A DNA stretch of 34,509 bases from Verrucomicrobiota bacterium (GTDB lineage Bacteria > Verrucomicrobiota > Verrucomicrobiia > Chthoniobacterales > UBA10450): contig JAFASN010000004.1 in NCBI GenBank assembly GCA_019244415.1, positions 1-34,509 of the forward strand. The letters are read 5' to 3'. Below the pieces are notes generated by a model. It saw only the letters and a list, made by a program, of their open reading frames with translations, made no database searches and was not told the DNA's origin. The position numbers were made by a program, and so were the translations under genes. Positions 26,833-34,509 of the stretch are shown in pieces; position 1 is the stretch's first letter, and the number at the start of each line of letters is the position of its first letter.

Positions 26833-28180
26833 GCATCCATTCTCCCTTGAGCTTTTTGCCGGTGAGATAGACGCGTAGCGCTCCTTTCCAGTAATTGCCG
26901 TCCACGACCTCGTAGGTGCCGATGTCCCATACCATGACGGTGCCGCCGCCGTACTCACCTTGGGGGATGATCCCTTCGAACTCGAGATACTCGACTGTAT
27001 GATCTTCGGTCTGGAAGCCGGTGTGCGTTTCGCCCTCCTTCAACGGCAAACCTCTTGGCACGGCCCATGACTTAAGTACATCATGCATTTCCAGCCGGAA
27101 ATCGTAGTGCAAATGACTGGCGGCATGCTTCTGGACAACGAACCTCCGCCGGCTGCCCTGGGCGCTCCGACGAGGTAATCCCGCGGCTGGTTCGCTGGTT
27201 TTACGAAAGTCGCGCTTCGCCTCGTACTCAGCTAGTTGAGCTGTCCGCCGGCCACGAGTACGACCTAGTTTGGCGAACTCGTGCGGTAGCTGCTGCTTCA
27301 GCTTAAGTAGCGGCACGAACAGGTCGCCCATGCGGTCTAACCGACGCAGGGCCTCTTCTGGTTGAAACTCAAGCCGGGCAGCATCGGACTTTGCCATCGC
27401 TTTCCTGAGCTCTTCCCAGCGCACCGGCATTGAAACATAAGGCCGTTCTCGCTTTGCTCGCAGTGAGTACACGCCCACCGTTGTCTTGTAATCAGCGTTC
27501 TGGCTCCAATCGATGAGTACCCTTCCGACGCGAAGGTTCTTCGACATGTCAGACACAACAAGCTTCGGGTTACCGTTTTCCAGTAGCTCAGCGATCGCCC
27601 GCGAGAAGGGCTGCGTGGCTTCATAGGTCGTCGCGGTGTTTAGTGGCACATAAACCTGGAGACCTTTTGAACCTGAAACCTTGACCAGTGACTGTAAGTG
27701 GAGCTTCCGTAACACTTCGCGCAGCAGAAACGCAATCTCAGCGCATTGCAGAATGTTTACTCCTTCTCCCGGATCGAGATCAAAGACGACGTGCGTTGGC
27801 CGCTCAATTCGCGGAACGCGATGAAGAAACGGATGCAACTCCAACGCTGCCATGTTCGCCACCCACGCCAGCGTGCGAATATCGTTAATCAGGATGTAAT
27901 GGATGTCTGGCCCACCTTCGTGTCTCGGCACAGGAAATCGTTTCACCCACTCCGGCGTGAAACCGGGCGCATCTTTCTCGTAGAATGCTTCGCCGAAAAC
28001 TCCGTCCGGAAACCGCTTCAATGTCACCGGTCTGTTCTTGAAGTGAGGTAACAAGAACGGTGCGACCCGCGCGTAGTATTCTACCACCTGAGCTTTGGTA
28101 AACTTACCCGCTGGATAAAGTACTTTATCCGGGTTTGAAACGGTGATGTTCCCGTGGGCAGTTATCGGAGTTCGTGTCAC
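26777..28180 (-). CDS. ligD: LigD-type protein: polymerase plus 3'-phosphoesterase domains, no ligase domain
   Basis: A 467-residue DNA end-repair protein. Residues about 10-290 form the AEP-type primase-polymerase domain of LigD, with metal-binding D134 and D136 (HVVFDLDPGEG), SGSKG (169-173) and D224 (VLIDWSQN). Residues about 345-460 form the 3'-phosphoesterase domain, with HLHYDFRLE (356-364) and EFEGIIPQGEYGGGTVMVWD. The active sites look intact. In bacterial non-homologous end joining a LigD with ligase, polymerase and phosphoesterase domains works with Ku. Here the ATP-dependent ligase domain is absent and no ku gene is in the window, so the ligase must be another protein. GTG start. 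A run of seven A on the coding strand (26803-26809) near the 3' end is slippage-prone. Confidence 0.92.
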   Translation of the reverse strand: MTRTPITAHGNITVSNPDKVLYPAGKFTKAQVVEYYARVAPFLLPHFKNRPVTLKRFPDGVFGEAFYEKDAPGFTPEWVKRFPVPRHEGGPDIHYILINDIRTLAWVANMAALELHPFLHRVPRIERPTHVVFDLDPGEGVNILQCAEIAFLLREVLRKLHLQSLVKVSGSKGLQVYVPLNTATTYEATQPFSRAIAELLENGNPKLVVSDMSKNLRVGRVLIDWSQNADYKTTVGVYSLRAKRERPYVSMPVRWEELRKAMAKSDAARLEFQPEEALRRLDRMGDLFVPLLKLKQQLPHEFAKLGRTRGRRTAQLAEYEAKRDFRKTSEPAAGLPRRSAQGSRRRFVVQKHAASHLHYDFRLEMHDVLKSWAVPRGLPLKEGETHTGFQTEDHTVEYLEFEGIIPQGEYGGGTVMVWDIGTYEVVDGNYWKGALRVYLTGKKLKGEWMLNRLESEDKKTRWLLQRK

Positions 28181-28227
28181 TGATAACTACTTCGTGCGCG
28201 CAGGCGTACTCAGGTGCAACGCCTGCA

Positions 28228-28887
28228 CTAGCGAGGTAGCGCGAAGGAAACGGTCTCGTTCGCCCCGCGGTGATTCGACCAGAAGTTTGTGCCATCAAAC
28301 GCCAGTGAGCGGGAAGCGAATGGAACCACCGCGAGGTCTTCTATCGCGGCGTCGGCGTCCTGGAAATGGATCCGCGCAATCCGCCACTCTTCTGTCTTGC
28401 CGGGCACGTTCTTGTTTTCTTTGCCTCGCAAGACATAGAGCACACCGTCGGCAAGGGTATGCCCGCAAATCTCCGCGCCGGCATCGATCGTGCGCAGAAC
28501 CTTGCCGGAATCGTCTACCTGGTGGATTTCGCCCTTGTACCACTGGCTTAAATAGTAATGGTCGCCGTCAAAGCTGAGGTATGAACCGGTGAAATCCGGG
28601 CAGGCAAACAACCTGGTGAACCCATCCTTCTCCGAGTAGCGGTAGATATACCGGTCGTCATTCAATCCTTTGCCCAAAGTAAAACGCCAGCCATCGCCTG
28701 TGAGTACACCGGCCCAGACGATCCCCGGCGGATCGATTTCATTGACGATTTGCCACGCTCCGACATCCACAGTGTAAAGCGTGCCGAGGTCGCGCGAGCT
28801 CAGCCACATCTGCTCGCCATCCCACGCCAGCGCCTGCGGAGTAATCACTAGCGAGCGATGCCGCCGCAATTCGATCACATTCTCCAT
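28228..28887 (-). CDS. Hypothetical beta-propeller-like protein
   Basis: A 219-residue protein without signal peptide. It consists of repeated short units of the form ALAWDGEQMWLSSRDLGTLY, YLSFDGDHYYLSQWYKGEIH and SLAFDGTNFWSNHRGANETV. Each combines a D-G-x-x-hydrophobic-W/Y-S turn with a strand, as in glutamine-cyclotransferase-like or SMP-30-like propellers. I see no catalytic motif and cannot assign a substrate. It lies 47 bp downstream-to-upstream of ligD on the same strand and could be co-transcribed; a role in repair is not suggested by the sequence. Confidence 0.7.
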   Translation of the reverse strand: MENVIELRRHRSLVITPQALAWDGEQMWLSSRDLGTLYTVDVGAWQIVNEIDPPGIVWAGVLTGDGWRFTLGKGLNDDRYIYRYSEKDGFTRLFACPDFTGSYLSFDGDHYYLSQWYKGEIHQVDDSGKVLRTIDAGAEICGHTLADGVLYVLRGKENKNVPGKTEEWRIARIHFQDADAAIEDLAVVPFASRSLAFDGTNFWSNHRGANETVSFALPR

Positions 28888-28956
28888 CGAGCAGGATGCG
28901 CTTGCTCGCCTCGCCCGGCAAGTAACGCAAACCCGGCGAAATGCCGAAGTGTCAGT

Positions 28957-29667
28957 CTAGCTCGCTGTCGGAAAACGGCGTCTGACCCTTTTGAAAGCCG
29001 CTGCGGTGCTTATTATCAACAGCGCCGAAGTCGCAGGCTCCGGTATTTCTACAATTCCCGGCAGCGTGTTCCCCGGGGTCGTTCCGAAAGAGAACGTCGC
29101 GCCTGTCACTGTCGCCGCCGATGTAAGACCCGGGACGTTGATAACGAAGGTGGTGCCACTCGTCAGAAACGGGTTATGGCCTTTCAGCAGTGAACTGTTG
29201 GCGTTGGAGTACGCGCCGCCGGAGTACGTGCCGTTACTCGACGGCCCGATAATGCCGTGTTGGGGCGCTTCGCTGGAGGAGAGCAGGTCAAGCGTAAAAC
29301 TTGAGCCTGAGTTGCTGAAATCCCAGCCCGTTGCCGCGGACGTGCCCACTGAGTACCCGCCCACGCTGGTGGACGTGACCGTCAACTCCGTCCCGCTACT
29401 CGAGGTTAAGCTCGAGGAACCAGTCGAGACATAAGGAGCGAGCGTAAAGGTGATATCGGTGAATAGCTGGCCGGCATCATGCGGGTTCGCCAGGTTATTA
29501 TTCAGCGTGACAGTTATCGAATTCAGGTTCGTCACGAACGTCGCCGAAGCATTCTCCAACTCACCGTTGCCGGTCGCGTTACCGGTGGCGTTGTAAGTGA
29601 TGGTGGTGCCGAACGCCGCGGCGTTACAAAACAGCGCAGCAGCAATCAAAAGCAGTTCTCTTCGCAT
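28957..29667 (-). CDS. PEP-CTERM sorted exported protein
   Basis: A 236-residue exported protein. ATG 29667 is preceded by a strong GGAAGGAG at good spacing, which decides the start against the longer frame. The signal peptide is MRRELLLIAAALFCNAAAFG. The body is Ser/Thr/Gly-rich and beta-prone (NATGNATGNGELENASATFV). The tail is IPEPATS, a hydrophobic stretch (ALLIISTAAAF) and KRVRRRF, which is the PEP-CTERM pattern. A processing exosortase is required but not present here. The gene body ends 69 bp before the propeller-like gene start, on the same strand. Confidence 0.88.
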   Translation of the reverse strand: MRRELLLIAAALFCNAAAFGTTITYNATGNATGNGELENASATFVTNLNSITVTLNNNLANPHDAGQLFTDITFTLAPYVSTGSSSLTSSSGTELTVTSTSVGGYSVGTSAATGWDFSNSGSSFTLDLLSSSEAPQHGIIGPSSNGTYSGGAYSNANSSLLKGHNPFLTSGTTFVINVPGLTSAATVTGATFSFGTTPGNTLPGIVEIPEPATSALLIISTAAAFKRVRRRFPTAS

Positions 29668-29800
29668 AACACTCAACTCCTTCCTCGTTTGCCGCTGCGC
29701 AGTGTGGCGGACACGCTGAGCCTGCGCAAAAATTGGTGCGAACGTCAAGCAAATTATTCGTTAGCTACTTTAGGAGACGTGTTAGAGGCGCGTTGTTTTC

Positions 29801-29818
29801 AGGTACTTAGACGTACCT
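29801..29818. repeat. 6-bp hairpin in a divergent intergenic region
   Basis: AGGTAC, TTAGAC loop, GTACCT, followed by AGTATTAA. It is in the 261-bp gap between divergent PEP-CTERM genes (29667 minus, 29929 plus). It could be an operator for either; the stem is short, so chance is possible. Confidence 0.3.
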
Positions 29819-29928
29819 AGTATTAACTACGCAACCGTAAGTAATGCAGTGGCTCCGCTTTTTACGGAACAATGTTCGGAATGCCGTTAGATTATGATTG
29901 ACTTTTCGGCGCGAAATTGATTCGCTCG

Positions 29929-30126
29929 ATGGCAACCCTGCCCGGACCCTTTATGCCCCCGAAAGCCGATCCCTACGCAACGCCTTTTCAGCGCAGAGTT
30001 GATGCCTTGCTCCTCGTGCTGACCGTTCTAATCGGATACGTATTTTTCTTCAACTCCACGCACGGGCATTCTGTGAATGATGCCCGCGAGCATCAAAGGC
30101 AAACAAGTGTCTTAAGCTCCAGGTGA
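29929..30126 (+). CDS. Small single-span membrane protein, probably coupled to the next gene
   Basis: ATG 29929 (or TTG 29917) to TGA 30124-30126 gives 65 residues. There is one hydrophobic span (LLLVLTVLIGYVFFF) after a basic stretch (FQRRVD), and a polar C-terminus (NDAREHQRQTSVLSSR). The stop codon is part of the AGGTGA ribosome site of the next gene, so ribosomes finishing here would be placed at the next start. That geometry argues for a real gene. The family is not recognised. Confidence 0.5.
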   Translation: MATLPGPFMPPKADPYATPFQRRVDALLLVLTVLIGYVFFFNSTHGHSVNDAREHQRQTSVLSSR

Positions 30127-30134
30127 ACCGGGCT

Positions 30135-31361
30135 ATGGTACTGCATCGTTTACTGAAAAAGGCGGCGCCGCGAGCGGTTCTCGCGCTTCTCATAACCTCA
30201 AGTGCCGCCCAAGGCGCAACGGACACTTGGAAGGCAACGGCATCTGACAACAATTTTAGTAACAGCGCAAACTGGACAACGACTGCACCAGGATCTGGTG
30301 ACACAGCACTTTTCAATTCGTCCAGCAACTTCACCAGCTTGACGATCGGCAGCACTTCTCAAGCTCTAAACAGTCTGACATTCGACACGAGCGCTGCTGC
30401 TTTTATCATTGGTTCGACCGCAGGCAACGGTATTGCTCTCAGCAATGGCGGGACAATACAGATCGCAAGCACGTTTTCGGGTACGAACCTGACAGAAACC
30501 ATCAACGCACCGTTGACCGGGTTTGGAGCGAGCAATAGCAACAACACGTATACCTTCGCGAATAACTCGTCGGCGGCGAACAACGATCTTCTTGTTATTG
30601 GCGGGTCGATCACTTCAAGCAACAACGGCGGACATACCACCGCGATTACCTTCACCGGCACCGGCAACGGTTCTGTCTCCGGGATTATCAGTGGAAGCGG
30701 AGGAGGATTATCGGTGACGAAGAGCGGCAGCGGGACTTGGATTTTGACTGGCAGCAACACCTACACTGGAGGGACTACTGTAAGTGCTGGTACACTCCTT
30801 GTGGACGACACCTCAGGTTCGGGAACCGGCACAGGCAGCGTCACGGTGAGTGGCACAGGCACGCTCGGTGGGACGGGAACGATCAGCGGCCCGGTGACGA
30901 TACAGAGCGGCGGTACACTTAATCCCGGCAACAGCGGCGCAGCCGGATCGGCTGCCGCCGTCGGGACGTTGCACACCGGCGCGTTGACCTTACAGAGCGG
31001 GAGTAACTCCGTTTTTGATGTGGCCACGCCTACCAACTTCGACAAGGTGATTTCGAGCGGGGCGCTGAACCTGGGCGGAAACTTGAACGTAAACATCGCT
31101 TCCGGCCAAACGTTCACGCAAGGACAGACATTGACTCTTTTCAGCGGCACGTCAGAGACGGGCACGTTCACCGGTCTCGCGAACAACCAGGTTGTTTACT
31201 ATGACGGCTATGGGTTCACGGCGGATTACACGAACACTGGATTCAGCCTGGTGGCGATCCCCGAACCGAGCACGTGGTTCGCGGCTGCACTGACCTTACT
31301 AGCACTAGGCTATACACAGCGCCGGAAGCTGGTGCCGGCGCTTAAGCTCTTTCGTCGTTAG
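30135..31361 (+). CDS. Exported autotransporter-type beta-strand repeat protein with PEP-CTERM tail
   Basis: A 408-residue protein. ATG 30135 has AGGTGA eight bases upstream; a GTG at 30123 in frame is the less likely start. The signal peptide (VLHRLLKKAAPRAVLALLIT) ends near AQGA. The body is beta-helical and rich in Ser/Thr/Asn/Gly, and contains the autotransporter-associated beta-strand repeat SVTKSGSGTWILTGSNTYTG then GGTTVSAGTLLVDDTSG. The tail IPEPSTW, AAALTLLALG, YTQRRK is a PEP-CTERM signal, so although the repeats resemble an autotransporter passenger there is no translocator barrel. It is probably surface-exposed and processed by exosortase. Confidence 0.9.
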   Translation: MVLHRLLKKAAPRAVLALLITSSAAQGATDTWKATASDNNFSNSANWTTTAPGSGDTALFNSSSNFTSLTIGSTSQALNSLTFDTSAAAFIIGSTAGNGIALSNGGTIQIASTFSGTNLTETINAPLTGFGASNSNNTYTFANNSSAANNDLLVIGGSITSSNNGGHTTAITFTGTGNGSVSGIISGSGGGLSVTKSGSGTWILTGSNTYTGGTTVSAGTLLVDDTSGSGTGTGSVTVSGTGTLGGTGTISGPVTIQSGGTLNPGNSGAAGSAAAVGTLHTGALTLQSGSNSVFDVATPTNFDKVISSGALNLGGNLNVNIASGQTFTQGQTLTLFSGTSETGTFTGLANNQVVYYDGYGFTADYTNTGFSLVAIPEPSTWFAAALTLLALGYTQRRKLVPALKLFRR

Positions 31362-31587
31362 GACCCGTCGATTCGAGTACCGCACGACGTTTCCAATCGA
31401 GCTGGTTTGCCGTGTAGCGTGCGTCGTTTGAGCCAGCAGCACCAGTCTCTCTTCGGAGCGCGGCCTGAACTTCCACAATTTCTGTTCTCTATGCGCTCTG
31501 TGTTCTCGAGCGAAGCGGTCGGTTAACGCTTGCCGTTCGCGACATTGCGATTGCGACATGCAGAGGCGGCAGTAGAATCGCACCCTT

Positions 31588-32901
31588 ATGCCGTACAAAG
31601 ACGTCACGCCGCCGCAGGGAGAGAAGATCACGCGAGGTCAGGAATTGAATGTGCCGGACCGGCCGATCATTCCATTCATTCGCGGCGACGGCACCGGGCC
31701 GGATATCTGGGCGGCTAGTGAGCGGGTCTTTGATGCCGCAGTCGAGAAGGCATATGGCGGGAACAAGAAGATCGCGTGGTTTGAAGTGTTCGCCGGCCAG
31801 GCGGCAAAGGACAAGTTCGATAGTTGGCTGCCGGATGAAACCGTAGAAGCTTTTCGCGAGTACCTCGTCGGCATCAAAGGACCGTTAACTACTCCAGTCG
31901 GCGGAGGTATTCGCTCTCTCAATGTAGCCTTGCGGCAGCTACTTGACCTTTACGTTTGTCTCCGGCCTATCCAGTACTTCAACGGCGTCCCCTCGCCCGT
32001 GAAGCATCCCGAGAAGGTGGACATGGTAATCTTCCGCGAGAACACCGAGGATATCTATGCCGGGATCGAGTACGCGGCTGGAACCCCGGAAGCAAAAAAA
32101 ATACTCGACTTCCTGCAAAAAGAGTTCCCGCAGGCGTTCGATAAGGTTCGGTTTGGGACCGAAGAAAAAGCGCGCGAATTCTGGCAAACCGTCGGTGCGA
32201 AGGATTTCCCCACCGAGGTAGCGGTAGGGATCGGAATTAAGCCCGTGAGCTACTCGGGAAGCGTGCGACTGATTCACAGCGCAATTAGCTACGCCATCCA
32301 GAACAAACGCCGCAGCGTGACGATGGTGCACAAGGGTAACATCATGAAGTTTACGGAAGGCGCATTCCGCGACTGGGGTTACGAGATTGCGAACCAATTC
32401 TTTGGCGCGAAAGAAATCGACGGCGGCCCCTGGTGCCGCATTCCCGATGGCAAACCGGGAGCGGGGATTGTCATCAAAGACGCGATTGCTGATATCACCT
32501 TGCAACAGGTGCTGACGCGGCCAGAAGACTTCGATGTGATAGCTACCCTGAACTTAAACGGCGACTACTTAAGCGATGCCCTCGCCGCCCAGGTAGGTGG
32601 AATAGGTATCGCACCGGGCGGAAATATTAACTATATCACCGGTCACGCCGTCTTCGAAGCTACTCATGGCACCGCGCCTAAGTACGCCAACCAGGACAAG
32701 GTAAACCCCGGCTCGGTAATACTGTCGGGGGAAATGATGTTCCGCTACATGGGCTGGATCGAAGCAGCCGACCTGATCATCAAAGGTCTGAACGGCGCCA
32801 TCGCCAGCAAACGCGTGACCTACGATTTCGCGCGCCTGATGCAAGGCGCGACAGAGATCAAGTGCTCGCAATTCGGAGATAACGTTATCGAGCACATGTG
32901 A
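31588..32901 (+). CDS. icd: Isocitrate dehydrogenase, NADP-dependent
   Basis: Converts isocitrate to 2-oxoglutarate in the TCA cycle. The 437 residues resemble the E. coli enzyme throughout: [25 protein letters not shown] (S110, equivalent to the regulatory Ser113 of E. coli), [18 protein letters not shown] and [16 protein letters not shown]. The coenzyme site has [17 protein letters not shown] (Lys, Tyr and Val at the NADP-determining positions) and TYDFARLM with Tyr and Arg, so NADP rather than NAD is predicted. Inhibition by an AceK-type kinase would need that gene, which is not here. It stands alone, with 226 bp of apparently empty sequence upstream. Confidence 0.97.
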   Translation: MPYKDVTPPQGEKITRGQELNVPDRPIIPFIRGDGTGPDIWAASERVFDAAVEKAYGGNKKIAWFEVFAGQAAKDKFDSWLPDETVEAFREYLVGIKGPLTTPVGGGIRSLNVALRQLLDLYVCLRPIQYFNGVPSPVKHPEKVDMVIFRENTEDIYAGIEYAAGTPEAKKILDFLQKEFPQAFDKVRFGTEEKAREFWQTVGAKDFPTEVAVGIGIKPVSYSGSVRLIHSAISYAIQNKRRSVTMVHKGNIMKFTEGAFRDWGYEIANQFFGAKEIDGGPWCRIPDGKPGAGIVIKDAIADITLQQVLTRPEDFDVIATLNLNGDYLSDALAAQVGGIGIAPGGNINYITGHAVFEATHGTAPKYANQDKVNPGSVILSGEMMFRYMGWIEAADLIIKGLNGAIASKRVTYDFARLMQGATEIKCSQFGDNVIEHM

Positions 32902-33098
32902 CGCGTGTTTATTCTACAGCGCAGTTCTTTATAAATGGGGTGGCGAAATGCTTCCTGACACTGCGCCGCGACCATGTCGCTTCCGATTCTTTTCTCCACC
33001 GTTGCAACCGCGAAATTACGATGCAATTGATGAATCCCGCTCAAAGAACGTGCCGCCTGCGCGCCCTCGTTTAGCCGAACGGGCGCAACTTAGAATTC

Positions 33099-33230
33099 AT
33101 GGCTATACCCAAATACGACGAAATTATGCTGCCACTGCTTGACATCATCTGGTGGGAAGCATCGTCGCAACTGTCTGGAAGACGAACGATTCAGCCAGTC
33201 AGACGTACTTTAGGCGGCGTTTGCTCTTGA
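33099..33230 (+). pseudogene. Remnant of an Mrr-like restriction endonuclease gene (N-terminal part)
   Basis: ATG 33099 starts MAIPKYDEIMLPLLDII, which closely resembles the conserved first residues of the Mrr N-terminal winged-helix domain. The family resemblance then breaks: the same frame continues for only 43 residues, whereas a shifted frame gives GKHRRNCLEDERFSQSDVL, closer to the expected next segment (a Gly-Lys-His stretch). The gene is therefore truncated after about 35 codons and frameshifted. Its end overlaps the stop of the minus-strand sorted-protein gene, so the endonuclease domain is absent. The evidence is short, so chance similarity cannot be excluded. Confidence 0.5.
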
Positions 33231-33794
33231 GCGAGTCAGCGAGAGAACCAGCAATGGCGCGAGGCTCAGGAATAACAGCGTGAGCGTGGCCGAAGATTCG
33301 GGGATTTTGGCGGCTTCTACATTGAGGGTGAAGTTCTGGTTTGGTTCACTGCCCCAACGCCAAACGTATGTGCCTGGGGCGATACCAATTGACGCAAGGC
33401 TCCCGTAGAAGAAGGAATCACCCTGCACGAAACTGCCCGAGACAAAACCAGCCGGCACGAACAGCAAGTCAGCTCTGCCGCTGATCCCGATTAAGCCATT
33501 TGCGCCCGCGCCACTGTAGCCCCCGCTTCCGCGGCCAAAGCTCGTGGGCCCAGTAAAGCCGGAGTAAATGTCGACCCAGCTCAATAATGGTGTTCCCGCG
33601 ATGATGACGCCGTTCTGTGGATCTATCTCCGTGCCCACAGGCACTGTAGTTTGATAAGTCAGGCCAGTTAAGTCCATGTTGCCGTAGCCACTCGCGACAA
33701 CTCCCGATGGTTCTTGCACCACGGTCATGACAAACCCGGCCTCTAACGATGAAACAGCAAGCAGGATTACGGCAGAGAGTAATGTTACACGCAT
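33210..33794 (-). CDS. Exported protein with a variant PEP/VPDSG-type sorting tail
   Basis: A 194-residue exported protein from ATG 33794 (a TTG directly before it is less likely). The signal peptide is MRVTLLSAVILLAVSSLEAG. The body is Gly/Ser-rich, with SFGRGSGGYSGAGANGLIGI and SFVQGDSFFYGSLASIGIAP. The tail IPESSATLTLLFLSLAPLLV then SLTRSR has the three-part form of a sorting signal but with IPESS instead of PEP, nearer to the VPDSG-CTERM type described in Verrucomicrobiota. Function unknown. Its end overlaps the Mrr remnant on the other strand by 21 bp. Confidence 0.8.
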   Translation of the reverse strand: MRVTLLSAVILLAVSSLEAGFVMTVVQEPSGVVASGYGNMDLTGLTYQTTVPVGTEIDPQNGVIIAGTPLLSWVDIYSGFTGPTSFGRGSGGYSGAGANGLIGISGRADLLFVPAGFVSGSFVQGDSFFYGSLASIGIAPGTYVWRWGSEPNQNFTLNVEAAKIPESSATLTLLFLSLAPLLVLSLTRSRANAA

Positions 33795-33845
33795 CAAGTG
33801 TCGGCCGGATGCTATTCACCTCACCAAGTAATTGCAAGCAATAAA

Positions 33846-33911
33846 CAATCTCTAGGAACGCAGGAAATGGGATTTCTAAGAAGTCTTTCGTTCCTGTTCG
33901 CTAAGAGATTG
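33846..33911. repeat. Bulged inverted repeat in an intergenic region, possible structured RNA
   Basis: CAATCTCT then AGGAACG (33846-33860) pair with CGTTCCT (33889-33895) and AGAGATTG (33904-33911): 15 bp in all, with an eight-base bulge on the right arm. Inside the loop GAAAT and ATTTC can form a small hairpin around GGG. It lies between the yhhQ stop and the sorted-protein start, both on minus. It could be a terminator, leader or unrecognised small RNA, or a mobile inverted-repeat element. Confidence 0.55.
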
Positions 33912-34002
33912 CCCGCGCGTAAGTAATGAAGACGGAGAACGAGCCGGCAACGCACCGAAGAGAGTTATACTAGCGTCAGAATTTTCCTGCTTTTCTGTGT
34001 TG

Positions 34003-34509
34003 CTAACAAACTGTTCTGTTACGCGCGAAGGGATTGAAGTCGGTATTGCGGTCGAAGATGTCGATGCCTTCGGCCCGTTTCAGCGCGTTGACTACGGCGT
34101 AGGTGAGCGGGATGGCGAGGAACTCGTACACTACTTTGAAAGCGTAACCCCAGAAGATGAGGCTGCCAATGGTTGGCCACGGTGTATAGCCGACGAATGC
34201 GATAAGCATGATCGTGATGGTATCAACGAACTGGCCCGTGATGGTTGAGCCGACGAACCGCGTCCACGGCCATTTGCCATCGGTCCAGAGTTTCATCTTT
34301 GCGAGCGTGTAGGAGTTGGTGAATTCGCCGGCCCAGAAAGCGACAAGGCTGCCGATGACGAAACGCGGCACGGTGTAAAAAACTGACTCGAACGCCCGCT
34401 GGTTAGTAAATTCCGGCGCGGCGGGGAACCACGTCACGAAGACGCCCATCAAGGTGAGGATGATGTTCGAGAAAAACGCCAGCCAGATCGCGCGTCGGGA
34501 TGCGCCGTA
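34003..34509 (-). CDS. yhhQ: Queuosine-precursor transporter YhhQ (DUF165), C-terminal part
   Basis: The frame is open to the right edge, leaving 168 residues of a multi-span membrane protein. Recognisable family segments are SRRAIWLAFFSNIILTLMGV, GSLVAFWAGEFTNSYTLAKM and WTRFVGSTITGQFVDTITIM, with the conserved R-x-x-x-S-T-x-x-x-Q-x-x-D core, and FWGYAFKVVYEFLAIPLTYA. YhhQ imports 7-cyano- or 7-aminomethyl-deazaguanine used to make the tRNA base queuosine. About the first quarter of the protein is outside the window. It ends in TAG at 34003-34005, 209 bp before the next minus-strand gene start. Confidence 0.9.
   Translation of the reverse strand, partial: YGASRRAIWLAFFSNIILTLMGVFVTWFPAAPEFTNQRAFESVFYTVPRFVIGSLVAFWAGEFTNSYTLAKMKLWTDGKWPWTRFVGSTITGQFVDTITIMLIAFVGYTPWPTIGSLIFWGYAFKVVYEFLAIPLTYAVVNALKRAEGIDIFDRNTDFNPFARNRTVC

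Noticed and set aside
1-34509. Frequent GTAC tetramers, for example in AGTACTT contexts
   Set aside because: At this base composition about a hundred or more are expected by chance in 34 kb, and they show no fixed spacing or position relative to genes.

Overview
The window is a chromosomal stretch of moderately high G+C with no rRNA, tRNA, CRISPR array, intact transposon or phage gene that I can see. The gene content suggests a Verrucomicrobiota-type soil or freshwater bacterium: several exported proteins with PEP-CTERM-type sorting tails, HAF-type and delta-60 repeat proteins, an autotransporter-type beta-strand repeat protein, an ECF sigma/serine-threonine kinase pair of the kind common in Verrucomicrobiota, Acidobacteriota and Planctomycetota, and an McsA-McsB-ClpC protein-arginine phosphorylation cluster. 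The taxonomy is inferred from family content only.

Layout. 1-1067: a PhoR/PhoB-like two-component system cut by the window edge. 1246-1407: a 53-residue double-span membrane protein. 1768-2919: ChaA-type cation/proton antiporter. 2971-8811 (minus): a 1,700-residue exported mosaic protein with a long Pro-Thr linker, and a PEP-CTERM protein; a 32-bp element (30/32 identical) lies just upstream of both. 8916-12147 (plus): ECF sigma factor overlapping a membrane serine/threonine kinase with a TPR tail. 12144-18936 (minus): clpC, mcsB and mcsA, then ilvE, a LolD-like ATPase and a peptidoglycan-binding protein. 19176-23452: a secretory-lipase-like hydrolase, a MocR/PdxR-type regulator and a HAF-repeat exported protein closed by a strong hairpin. 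23585-26411 is a decaying stretch: a methyltransferase, a featureless 0.5 kb, an outer-membrane-protein-like gene with two in-frame stops, an intact Mop/TOBE gene and a frameshifted TonB C-terminal remnant. 26777-28180: LigD with polymerase and phosphoesterase domains but no ligase domain. 28228-31361: a propeller-like protein and two more PEP-CTERM proteins. 31588-32901: NADP-type isocitrate dehydrogenase. 33099-34509: a remnant of an Mrr-like gene, a protein with a variant sorting tail, a structured inverted repeat and the end of a YhhQ-type queuosine-precursor transporter.

How genes work together. McsA, McsB and ClpC would mark proteins with phosphoarginine and unfold them for ClpP. ctsR, the usual repressor gene at the head of this cluster, is absent, so regulation must differ from Bacillus. 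The ECF sigma and its overlapping kinase look like one signalling unit. Four proteins carry sorting tails but no exosortase is present, so the processing enzyme must lie elsewhere. I see no clearly novel multi-gene system. The most informative unexplained signals are the duplicated leader element, the structured inverted repeat at 33846-33911, the G-rich telomere-like tract inside the giant gene, and three broken genes (OMP-like, TonB, Mrr) that conventional gene calling would miss.
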